A stretch of 37,008 bases of DNA from Lachnospiraceae bacterium (GTDB lineage Bacteria > Bacillota > Clostridia > Lachnospirales > Lachnospiraceae): positions 1 through 37,008 of the forward strand of contig JAFUAB010000044.1 of NCBI GenBank assembly GCA_017460885.1, read 5' to 3'. Positions 18,727-26,546 of the stretch are shown in pieces. The notes below the pieces were generated by a model. The model was given only the letters and a program-made list of their open reading frames with translations. It did no database searches and was not told the origin of the DNA. The translations under genes were made by a program, and so were the position numbers. How positions within the stretch are numbered: position 1 is the first letter of the stretch; each line of letters begins with the position of its first letter.

Positions 18727-20343
18727 TTATTTAACAAGATCATAAGGATCCACGTTAAGCTCCAGCAGAACAGAATCCTCGCTGTTCAAAAACTCTCCGA
18801 TCACTTCATCACATCCGGTCATGTTTTCGAGATGCAGATACTTAAATCCGTATGCTTCCGCGATCTTTGAAAGATCGGGACTGCCCGAGAGATCAACAAC
18901 ACTGTAATGATCCTTATAGGTATAATGCTGATATTCTCTGACCATGCCCAGGAATTTATTGGCCATCACCACGATCTTGCCCTGTATCCCGTGCTGACGC
19001 ATGGTAGCAAGCTCCATAAGTGACATCTGGAAAGATCCGTCACCGCACACGGCCACGACCTGTCTGTCGGGGCATGCATATCTTGCCCCCATTGCGGCAG
19101 GGATCGAATAACCCATGGTTCCCATACCGCCGCTGGTCAGGAAACGGCCGTTCCTCACAATGGCATAACCGCATGACCAGATCTGATTCTGTCCCACATC
19201 AGCGACATATATAGCATCATCCTCCATACGGTCAGTCATTCTCCGTATAAACTCACACGGATCAACATAATCCGGGTTCGGGTTTCTCTTAGGCATCATT
19301 TCAAGCCTGTATTTTTCGAGTGTCTCAACCCAATCCGAGGTGTTGCAGGTGATCTCGCTGTCCACCATCTCCCTCAGTATATTGGACGCATCTCCGACTA
19401 TAGGAATTGTCGCACGGGCATTCTTGCCTATCTCGGCAGGATCCACGTCTATATGCACGAGTGTCTTGTTCTCAAATATCAGATCCGGCTGGCTGATGGC
19501 ACGATCCGCAACTCTGGCGCCTATCATGATAAGCAGATCGGATTCGTTCATAGCACGATTGGCATAGGGCTTACCATTATTGCCTACCATGCCGTAATTC
19601 AGCTTATACTCCGAAGGCATGGCACCCTTTCCCATCATCGTATGCACGATCGGGATGGAGAATTTGGTGCAGAATTCCCTGAGCACGCCGCATGCATCGG
19701 ACAGATGAACACCTCCGCCCACGCAGATAACCGGCCTTCTGGAATGATTCAGAGCCTTAACCGCCTTCTGTATCTGAACCGTATGTCCCTTGACGGTAGG
19801 CTTATAGCTCCTCATATTGATATCCTCGGGATATTTGAACCTGCCTACCGGAGCATTCTGGATATCGATCGGAACATCTATGAGCACAGGCCCCTTACGT
19901 CCGGTATTTGCTATATAGAAGGCCTCCTTGACAATCTGAGGGATCATATCGGCATCCCTGACCAGATAACTGTACTTGACAAAGCTTTCTACCGCACCGG
20001 TTATGTCTGCCTCCTGGAATACGTCCGAGCCAAGCAGCTCCGAATTGACCTGTCCGGTAATGATCACCATCGGAATGGAGTCCGCAAACGCCGTAGCTAT
20101 GCCTGTGATAACATTTGTGGCTCCGGGGCCCGATGTTACCGCACAGACCCCGACCCTGCCCGTGACTCTTGCCAAACCACTGGCTGCATGAGCCGCGTTC
20201 TGCTCGGTACGTATCAGTACGGTTTTGATCTTAGAATCCAAAATCGAATTGTAAAAAGGACATATGGCTACTCCGGGATATCCGAATACCACATCAACGC
20301 CTTCCGCTTCCAAACATTTAACTATCGCATCTGCTCCGATCAT
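18727..20343 (-). CDS. ilvB: acetolactate synthase large subunit
   Basis: A 538-residue thiamine-diphosphate enzyme condensing pyruvate with pyruvate or 2-oxobutyrate, the committed step of branched-chain amino acid synthesis. The N-terminal PYR domain has the catalytic Glu in IRTEQNAAHAASGLARVTG and TSGPGATN. A central domain starts near residue 190. The C-terminal PP domain has GDGSFQMSLMEL and MANKFLGMVREYQ. The usual NN of the ThDP motif reads AN, keeping the metal-binding Asn. The ATG at 20343 lies eight bases after the preceding coiled-coil gene, with AGGTGAG upstream. It heads the ilv genes but appears to sit inside a longer run starting at uraA. Confidence 0.95.
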   Translation of the reverse strand: MIGADAIVKCLEAEGVDVVFGYPGVAICPFYNSILDSKIKTVLIRTEQNAAHAASGLARVTGRVGVCAVTSGPGATNVITGIATAFADSIPMVIITGQVNSELLGSDVFQEADITGAVESFVKYSYLVRDADMIPQIVKEAFYIANTGRKGPVLIDVPIDIQNAPVGRFKYPEDINMRSYKPTVKGHTVQIQKAVKALNHSRRPVICVGGGVHLSDACGVLREFCTKFSIPIVHTMMGKGAMPSEYKLNYGMVGNNGKPYANRAMNESDLLIMIGARVADRAISQPDLIFENKTLVHIDVDPAEIGKNARATIPIVGDASNILREMVDSEITCNTSDWVETLEKYRLEMMPKRNPNPDYVDPCEFIRRMTDRMEDDAIYVADVGQNQIWSCGYAIVRNGRFLTSGGMGTMGYSIPAAMGARYACPDRQVVAVCGDGSFQMSLMELATMRQHGIQGKIVVMANKFLGMVREYQHYTYKDHYSVVDLSGSPDLSKIAEAYGFKYLHLENMTGCDEVIGEFLNSEDSVLLELNVDPYDLVK

Positions 20344-20351
20344 ATCCTATC

Positions 20352-20861
20352 TCACCTGAATCTGTTAAAAAAATCTGCCATTGGTTCCACTACATCGCTA
20401 AGATCCTTGATCGCCTCATTAAGACTTTCAAAATCAATATTGTTGAGTTTCGCAACCGACTCCTGTAAAACTTCCGAATTGTTATCCACCAGTTTATTAA
20501 TCCCGTCGGCTGCAGTTTGGATCTCAGCTGACATACTGTCTATATTCGATAGAGTCGCATTGGCATTTTCCAGAGTCGTCGATCCCTCTTCTATAAGGTT
20601 ATTGACCTTAGCCAATGTATAAATAGCTTTGGGAATTATGATAACACATGCGATAACCACCGCGATAGCCATTACAAGGGCCGAAAAACCGATGATCCTG
20701 GTAAAGAACAATGTCTTCCTCTGATCGGCGGCGATCCTTTCAAGCGGATCCTTAGACAGGTCAGCCGATTCCGGAGGGACTCTTTTTGCAGCCTCGGATA
20801 TTTCCATGTCTATCTCTTTTTCTTTCGCATCATCTATTTCTTTATATTTTTCTTCCGGCAT
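20352..20861 (-). CDS. single-TM coiled-coil membrane protein, unknown function
   Basis: A 169-residue protein with a charged cytoplasmic N-terminus (about 1-50, EKYKEIDDAKEKEIDME). One TM helix spans about 57-80, and a C-terminal helical region (about 82-169) has heptad-like Leu/Ile/Val spacing and many Asn, Ser and Glu. The layout resembles DUF948-like or chemoreceptor-stalk proteins, but I do not recognise a family. GAGG precedes the ATG at 20861. It lies between a lipoprotein and ilvB with short gaps, so it is probably cotranscribed, without an obvious link to amino acid synthesis. Confidence 0.8.
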   Translation of the reverse strand: MPEEKYKEIDDAKEKEIDMEISEAAKRVPPESADLSKDPLERIAADQRKTLFFTRIIGFSALVMAIAVVIACVIIIPKAIYTLAKVNNLIEEGSTTLENANATLSNIDSMSAEIQTAADGINKLVDNNSEVLQESVAKLNNIDFESLNEAIKDLSDVVEPMADFFNRFR

Positions 20862-20901
20862 CTCATTTCCTCAATATACACACTGCCACGATTCAGCCGA
20901 T

Positions 20902-21399
20902 TCACTCTCCGCCCTCTGCGTCCTCTTCGTCCTCCGAAACGATGAGCTCCTCCGGTATATCTCCGTGAAGGATATCCGTTATATACCGTATCCGCAGATT
21001 AGCCCGGTCATAATACTCATATGCTCCGGAAGCCAGATCCTCGTTGTAATCCTCCGAGCTGTAGAGCTGATGATACAGCGCCACTGCCTCTGACATATTC
21101 TCCGCCGCCTCGTCGGCAAGGGATTCCACCGATTCAAACTGCGACGGAACCTCAAGCTCGGCCATCGCTGAAGTGGCCGCATCAAGCTCATCCAGATAGG
21201 CCAGCAGCTGCGTACCGTCATGATCGGTGGACGGATCGATGGAGTTCATGCCCGCATCTATGGCAGATATCTGTTCATAGTAGGCGTCCATCTGATCCTT
21301 ATATTCATCCAGAGCCGCATCCCTGCCGCATCCGTTCAGTGTAAACACCGCCAGAGCAATTGCAGTCACAGCGGCCGCTCGATTGGATCCAGACTTCAT
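20902..21399 (-). CDS. small helical lipoprotein, unknown function
   Basis: A 165-residue protein with a basic N-terminus, a hydrophobic stretch (8-21) and the lipobox LNGC with Cys24. The mature part is acidic and helical (DEYKDQMDAYYEQISAID and later repeats of Leu/Tyr spacing), ending in an acidic SEDEEDAEGGE. The start at 21399 is chosen because it puts the signal sequence at the N-terminus and lies 11 bases after the upp stop; upstream frame would overlap upp. It is followed by a one-TM coiled-coil gene, and the two may form an envelope pair. No domain family is recognised. Confidence 0.82.
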   Translation of the reverse strand: MKSGSNRAAAVTAIALAVFTLNGCGRDAALDEYKDQMDAYYEQISAIDAGMNSIDPSTDHDGTQLLAYLDELDAATSAMAELEVPSQFESVESLADEAAENMSEAVALYHQLYSSEDYNEDLASGAYEYYDRANLRIRYITDILHGDIPEELIVSEDEEDAEGGE

Positions 21400-21409
21400 A
21401 ATCTCACTC

Positions 21410-22057
21410 TTACTTGGTTCCGAATATCCTGTCTCCCGCATCTCCGAGGCCCGGACAGATATATGCGTTCTCATTCAGACATCTGTCCAGATGTCCCACA
21501 TAGATCTGAATATCCGGATGATCCTCATGGAGCTTCTTAAGGCCCTCGGGGGCAGCTATGATACACATAAACTTGATATGCCTGCCGCCGTGTGCCTTTA
21601 TCTGGGCAACCGCATCGGATCCGGATCCGCCGGTTGCAAGCATGGGATCAACTACCAGAATGGTTCGCTGTTCTATAGGCGCGGGCAGCTTGCAATAATA
21701 CTCCACAGGTTTATGCGTCTCAGGATCTCTGTAGAGACCTATATGCCCCACCTTGGCGGTGGGAACCAGTGCCTCGATACCGCTGACCATCCCGAGCCCC
21801 GCTCTGAGGATAGGTACTATGGCAAGCTTTTTACCTGAAATAACCGGAGATTTGCATTTTTCGATAGGAGTTTCCACATCGATGTCGGCCAGAGGCAGAT
21901 CGCGGAGTGCCTCATATCCCATCAGCGTGGCTATCTCCTCGATACATTTACGGAACTGCTGTGTACCGGTATTTTTGTTCCTGATCTGAGTGATCTTATG
22001 CTGGATCAGAGGATGATCCATGATGTAGATATTCGGTATGTTGTCAAATTCGCTCAT
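21410..22057 (-). CDS. upp: uracil phosphoribosyltransferase
   Basis: A 215-residue enzyme making UMP from uracil and PRPP. Marks are [18 protein letters not shown] (82-99), the PRPP-binding [15 protein letters not shown] (135-149) and the uracil-binding C-terminal [16 protein letters not shown]. Length equals the family norm. GGAGG five bases before the ATG lies inside the end of the uracil permease gene, whose stop directly abuts this start, so the pair is tightly coupled for uracil uptake and capture. The call is secure. Confidence 0.97.
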   Translation of the reverse strand: MSEFDNIPNIYIMDHPLIQHKITQIRNKNTGTQQFRKCIEEIATLMGYEALRDLPLADIDVETPIEKCKSPVISGKKLAIVPILRAGLGMVSGIEALVPTAKVGHIGLYRDPETHKPVEYYCKLPAPIEQRTILVVDPMLATGGSGSDAVAQIKAHGGRHIKFMCIIAAPEGLKKLHEDHPDIQIYVGHLDRCLNENAYICPGLGDAGDRIFGTK

Positions 22058-23470
22058 TTAGTCCTCCTTTACCGGTGTATCATCCGCGCCCTCTTCCATA
22101 AGCGGAGTGATAGCTATTCCTCTGTGTATGTCTCCGGATCTGTTCGAACCGAATTTATAATCATTGCCGGGAAGTATCGCATTCAAAAGAATGCCGGCTA
22201 TAGCCGCAATGGCCAGTGATGTCAGCGTAATGCTGGCAGAACCTATCTGAAATGTCAGACCGTTCGAAAAACCGAGACCGCAGACAAGTATTACGGCGGC
22301 GATCATAAGATTACGCGACTTGGTGAAGTCAACTTTGTTTTCAACAACATTACGCACGCCGATGGCTGAGATCATTCCGTACAGGATAAAGCTGATGCCT
22401 CCGATGATCGATGCGGGAAGCGAGCCTATAAGCTCTGATATCTTGGGTATAAAGCTGAGTACCAGCGCAAATACGGCTGCAAGTCTGATCACTCTGGGAT
22501 CGTATACCTTGGAAAGCTCCAATACTCCGGTGTTCTCTCCGTATGTCGTATTGGCGGGGCCGCCGAAAAGAGCCGACAGCGAGGTGGCCAGTCCGTCACC
22601 GATGAGTGTACGGTGAAGTCCGGGATCCTCAAGGAAATTCTGTCCAGTTGTGGCGGATATGGCCGAAATATCACCTATATGTTCCATCATCGTGGCGATC
22701 GCGATAGGTGCCATAACAAGTATAGCCGTCAGATCGAATTTACAGATCTGGAATGGCGGCATACCAACAATCGAGGCGTTTGCAACATTTGAGAAATTGA
22801 GTATTGCGGACCCGTCCGGATTGGTAAAGCCGAACGCATTCAGGATGAGTGCAACAGCATAAGAAATAACAACGCCCATCAGTATCGGAATTATCTTCCA
22901 CATTCCCTTTCCCCATATGTTAAAGATTATGACGGTCGCAAGCGCGATGAAGGCAAGAAGCCAGTTTGTGCCGGCGTTTCCGATAGCAGAAGGTGCAAGA
23001 CTTAAGCCTATGCAGATTATTATCGGTCCGGTAACAACCGGAGGTAGGTATTTCATGACCTTCTCAAGTCCTACCAGCTTGATGATCAGTGCAAGGACCA
23101 GATACAGAAGTCCCGCTATCACGATACCTCCCGTGGCATAGGGGAGCTTCTCTCCGTAGCTCATATTGGCAAATCTGCCCGAATCAAGCTCCGCAACCGT
23201 GGCGAATCCTCCAAGAAAAGCAAATGAGCTTCCCAGAAAAGCGGGAACCTTGAGCTTGGAGCAAAAATGGAAGAACAAAGTACCGATACCGGCAAAAAAG
23301 AGCGTAACCTGTACGGACAATCCCTCTCCGTGGAAATAACCCGTAACCAGGATCGGAACAAGAATGGTCGCACCAAACATTGCAAACATATGCTGGATAC
23401 CCAGCAAAAGCATCTTGGGCACGCCCAGCGCCCTGGCATCCGTTATTGCCTGTGTCTTGTCACTCATCAT
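22058..23470 (-). CDS. uraA: uracil permease (NCS2 family)
   Basis: A 470-residue membrane transporter with about 14 hydrophobic segments. NCS2 hallmarks are QHMFAMFGATILVPIL near the N-terminus, MEHIGDISAISATTGQNF in the middle and GGPANTTYGENTGVLEL with the substrate-site glutamate. The coupling to upp and the QH and ENTG motifs specify uracil rather than xanthine. The start may be the ATG at 23470 or the one at 23467; GGAGG suits both. A near-consensus promoter lies 44 bases upstream. The short leader shows no attenuator-type double hairpin, so PyrR-style attenuation is not evident. Confidence 0.95.
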   Translation of the reverse strand: MMSDKTQAITDARALGVPKMLLLGIQHMFAMFGATILVPILVTGYFHGEGLSVQVTLFFAGIGTLFFHFCSKLKVPAFLGSSFAFLGGFATVAELDSGRFANMSYGEKLPYATGGIVIAGLLYLVLALIIKLVGLEKVMKYLPPVVTGPIIICIGLSLAPSAIGNAGTNWLLAFIALATVIIFNIWGKGMWKIIPILMGVVISYAVALILNAFGFTNPDGSAILNFSNVANASIVGMPPFQICKFDLTAILVMAPIAIATMMEHIGDISAISATTGQNFLEDPGLHRTLIGDGLATSLSALFGGPANTTYGENTGVLELSKVYDPRVIRLAAVFALVLSFIPKISELIGSLPASIIGGISFILYGMISAIGVRNVVENKVDFTKSRNLMIAAVILVCGLGFSNGLTFQIGSASITLTSLAIAAIAGILLNAILPGNDYKFGSNRSGDIHRGIAITPLMEEGADDTPVKED

Positions 23471-23513
23471 CAGACCTCCATTTCTTTATCTGACTACAAA
23501 CATAACCTTATTG

Positions 23514-23542
23514 ATTATACCCTCTATATCTTGAGACTGCAA
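23514..23542 (-). promoter_or_regulatory. strong sigma-A-type promoter before uraA
   Basis: TTGCAG (23542-23537) and a perfect TATAAT (23519-23514) are spaced by 17 bases, with GG just before the -10. The transcript would begin near 23507 and read into uraA-upp and possibly the downstream lipoprotein, ilvB, ilvN and ilvC genes. Confidence 0.75.
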
Positions 23543-23552
23543 GACGCACTGT

Positions 23553-25820
23553 CTACAAATTATAGTATTCGATCTCGGCCTTAAGCTCTTTAGGCACTTC
23601 ATATCCGTGACTTGTCAGTTTCTTTGCTATATTATCAAGCTTATGCAGCTGCTGTCCCGTTTTGATCCTGTATTTATCGGAAACCTCTCCGTATATAGGA
23701 TTATCCTTAAGTCTTGACCTGACTCTGGCTCTGAAGGGGCACTGCATAAACAGGATTGACCTGGCCACCTTGTTGAGATGCGGCGATCCGGCGGATTCAT
23801 ATTTGATATACTCGGCGTAATCCGCCACAAAAAAATCCCTGTATACCTGTTTGTATCTCTGAAGTCCCGTCTTGACCTTCTCCTTCTGTTCCGCGCTGAG
23901 CTCGGAGTTTTTCCTGTAGAACTGCAGATAATCGCTGTACAGACTCGTTATCGAGGGATCCGTAACATCATTCCATCTCGCACCCTGTATCCTTTTGCAC
24001 AGTTCCCATCTGAACTCTCCCGAAAGCTTGATCATCTGCTTATCCAGATCATCCGTCAGAACAACAGGCAGAACAAATCTTCCCGGAGTCATCCTGTCCT
24101 TACCGCATATCTCCTGCCACATCACGGTCCTGCTTCCGATAACCGGCATAAGTATCATATCGGGCATCACTTCTACGTGTATCGTATCGTATATGCCTTC
24201 CTTTTCATTGAAAACATGCATCTTTTCCCGGTAAAAAAGGGAATAATCGATCGATCTGATAATGCCCAGGCTTTCGGTCAATTTATTGGCGTCGCACACG
24301 TCATCCTTAAGAGACCTCAGCAGCTGAAAGCTGCAGAAAACAGGACAGAAGCTAAGAACCTGACCGGAGCAGATCCGCGATGCCTTTCTGAACATATTCT
24401 GCATCTCGAACATCACCTTCTGCCCCTGATCCTTGAGGATCGCCCTGACCTGCGCATCGTTGATATTTCCGTTGTTGCGCTGATCCCTGACGTATTCCTC
24501 AAACGACTGGTCAAATTCGTTGATACTGGGTTCCCTGTCCCGGGTAAATATGGCAAGAAGCCATTCGGAAGCGGTAAAAACCCCTTTTGACCTGTCTCCC
24601 TCAAAGGTAAGGGCAATATTATACAGCTCACAGGCATTATCCATACCCGCAAGCTCTTCATCAAGGTATCCGAATTCGAGGAACATTTTGATGATGACCG
24701 GAACTTCTGTGCACTCTATCCTGGCCTCAAGAACCGATAGATACAGATAATAAAAATGCTCTTCTATCGTCATGCGAAGTTTTTTTACTTCCTCATCCGA
24801 AGAGTACGGATCCGTCACCTTTCTGAACGCGCTTACCGCGGCCTTCAGCTCCTCTGCCTTCTGAGCGGGATAGTTGCAGAATCCGAATATCGTATCCATG
24901 CTGTCGATCAGTCTGGATGCAATATCCTTATCCACACCGTCTCCGGAACCTTTCCCGCCCGAACCTCCGTTTACGGCGGCCAGCTTGATATCGATCTCGT
25001 TACGGCGTATATCGGCTGTCTCACGTGAGACCCCGGCAATTGCAACGTATATCTCATTCATCAGATCCGTTATCGGGGCCGCAAGAGCATGTTCGGAGGT
25101 TGCTCTGATAAACAGATTCGCCAGACGTCCGTACAGATCATCACCGTTCTCGTTCATGCAGATATCCACACATGCGCTTATATTGTCGGTGACAGCCTCA
25201 ATCTCCGGACATATATCCCTGAAATCCGATGAACAGTGCAGGATATACCCCGATGCGGTACCGTTCTCGACCATTTTCTGACCCAGCGTCTTATCCGCCA
25301 GGAACGTATACATTCCCGAATTCATTTTATCGATTATGCTCTGACGGAAATCCACGCTGACAGACTCCGGAAGCGCCGTCACCTGTTCCATCTCACGGGG
25401 AGAGGTATGCAGCTCGGAGGCAAATCTGCGATACTCCGCATATGCCCTCGCGGTGAGAGCCAGCAGACCGTTGAGCTTATCGGACGCATCTTTGAGGATC
25501 CTGAACGAAGATCTTGCGATACGATTGACCGACATTGCGATCGCCCTGCAGTTATCGGGTTTGGCAGAAAGAAAATCGGATTTATACAGATTATCACGCG
25601 TGGTAAAGACCATGACCGAGACATCCGAGGTCGCCACATAATCGCAGGAATGTATCCCGGATTCTATGTCGGCAAGACCGATAAGATCTCCCTTTCCAAG
25701 GGGGATCTCACGAGAACCCAGAACCATCGAAACAGTCCCGCCGGTTATATACAAGAGAGTATCAACGGGACCGTTCTTTCGGGCCAGTATATCACCTTTT
25801 TTAACGGTCTTTGCATCCAT
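23553..25820 (-). CDS. large protein with N-terminal cyclic-nucleotide-binding domain
   Basis: A 755-residue soluble protein. Residues 1-110 read as a Crp-like jelly roll: KKGDILARKNG, LLYITGGTVSMVLG, IPLGKGDLIGL, then VATSDVSVMVFT. No DNA-binding helix-turn-helix follows. The rest (about 120-755) is mostly helical and I do not recognise it. It contains a Gly/Ser-rich break (GGSGGKGSGDG near 290) and a C-terminal Arg/Lys-rich region with CPFRARVRSRLKDNP. The ATG at 25820 has no clear ribosome site; a TTGACC-like element lies about 25 bases upstream, so the leader may be very short. Two c-di-GMP enzymes occur in the window, and the ligand could be a nucleotide, but this is inference. Confidence 0.7.
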   Translation of the reverse strand: MDAKTVKKGDILARKNGPVDTLLYITGGTVSMVLGSREIPLGKGDLIGLADIESGIHSCDYVATSDVSVMVFTTRDNLYKSDFLSAKPDNCRAIAMSVNRIARSSFRILKDASDKLNGLLALTARAYAEYRRFASELHTSPREMEQVTALPESVSVDFRQSIIDKMNSGMYTFLADKTLGQKMVENGTASGYILHCSSDFRDICPEIEAVTDNISACVDICMNENGDDLYGRLANLFIRATSEHALAAPITDLMNEIYVAIAGVSRETADIRRNEIDIKLAAVNGGSGGKGSGDGVDKDIASRLIDSMDTIFGFCNYPAQKAEELKAAVSAFRKVTDPYSSDEEVKKLRMTIEEHFYYLYLSVLEARIECTEVPVIIKMFLEFGYLDEELAGMDNACELYNIALTFEGDRSKGVFTASEWLLAIFTRDREPSINEFDQSFEEYVRDQRNNGNINDAQVRAILKDQGQKVMFEMQNMFRKASRICSGQVLSFCPVFCSFQLLRSLKDDVCDANKLTESLGIIRSIDYSLFYREKMHVFNEKEGIYDTIHVEVMPDMILMPVIGSRTVMWQEICGKDRMTPGRFVLPVVLTDDLDKQMIKLSGEFRWELCKRIQGARWNDVTDPSITSLYSDYLQFYRKNSELSAEQKEKVKTGLQRYKQVYRDFFVADYAEYIKYESAGSPHLNKVARSILFMQCPFRARVRSRLKDNPIYGEVSDKYRIKTGQQLHKLDNIAKKLTSHGYEVPKELKAEIEYYNL

Positions 25821-25877
25821 ATGTCTACATTTATCAGATATGAATCAAAAGGTCAACACCACGCATCCGGTCCAAAG

Positions 25878-26546
25878 TCAGGTACGTCTGACGATATGCC
25901 CGGCATCCTTAAATATCGAACCTGCCGGAATAAAGCCCCTGACGCACGACGTAGGATATACACTGGATCCCCGTCCGATAACGGTCCCCGGATTCAATAC
26001 CGAATTGCAGCCGACCTCCACATTATCTCCGAGCATTGCCCCGAATTTTTTAAAGCCGGTCTCGATCTCCTCATCTCCGCCCCTGACGACTACAAGTGTC
26101 TTGTCCGACTTAACGTTGCTGGTGATGCTTCCTGCTCCCATATGCGCCTTGAAACCAAGCACCGAATCACCCACATAGTTGTAATGCGGAACCTGAACCT
26201 TATTAAACAGAACCACGTTTTTCAGTTCGGTGGAATTGCCGACGACCGCACCGCGTCCGACTACGGCATTGCCTCTTATGAATGCGCAATGTCTGACCTC
26301 GGCTTCGGCGTCTATTATGCATTTATCCCCGAGATAAGCGGAATCAAAAACCGTTGCGGATCTGTGTACCCATACATGCTCGCCCCTTTTTTCATACTCG
26401 GCGGGATCAAGGGTTTCTCCGAGCTTAAGTATATAATCACCTATCAGAGGCAATGCCTCCCACGGAAACTTAAGTCCTTCAAAGAGTGATGCGGCAATTG
26501 TTTCGTTAAGGTCATAGAGTTCATTGATCGAAAGTTGTTCGTTCAC
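25878..26546 (-). CDS. left-handed beta-helix (hexapeptide repeat) transferase-like protein
   Basis: A 222-residue protein. A GTG at 26546 is the start, with AAGGAG seven bases upstream; the longer frame overlaps topB and lacks a site. An N-terminal helix (NELYDLNETIAASLFEGLK) is followed by hexapeptide-type turns from about residue 58 (VWVHRSATVFDSAYLG, then NAVVGRGAVVGNSTELKN), with AHMGAGSITSNVKSD near the middle. These form a LbetaH fold as in the acyltransferase half of GlmU, and relatives are often labelled UDP-N-acetylglucosamine pyrophosphorylase. It has no nucleotidyltransferase domain, so acyl transfer to a sugar nucleotide is the likelier role. It overlaps the topB 3' end by 26 bases. 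Confidence 0.8.
   Translation of the reverse strand: MNEQLSINELYDLNETIAASLFEGLKFPWEALPLIGDYILKLGETLDPAEYEKRGEHVWVHRSATVFDSAYLGDKCIIDAEAEVRHCAFIRGNAVVGRGAVVGNSTELKNVVLFNKVQVPHYNYVGDSVLGFKAHMGAGSITSNVKSDKTLVVVRGGDEEIETGFKKFGAMLGDNVEVGCNSVLNPGTVIGRGSSVYPTSCVRGFIPAGSIFKDAGHIVRRT

Noticed and set aside
19453-20622. 389-codon plus-strand ORF opposite ilvB
   Set aside because: Mirror frame of a conserved enzyme; no ribosome site or recognisable protein.
23471-23552. PyrR-type attenuator or riboswitch before uraA
   Set aside because: The leader is only about 37 bases and shows no competing hairpins.
25236-26489. 417-codon plus-strand ORF opposite the LbetaH and cyclic-nucleotide genes
   Set aside because: It crosses two well supported minus-strand genes and their gap, with His/Arg-rich shadow composition and no domain.
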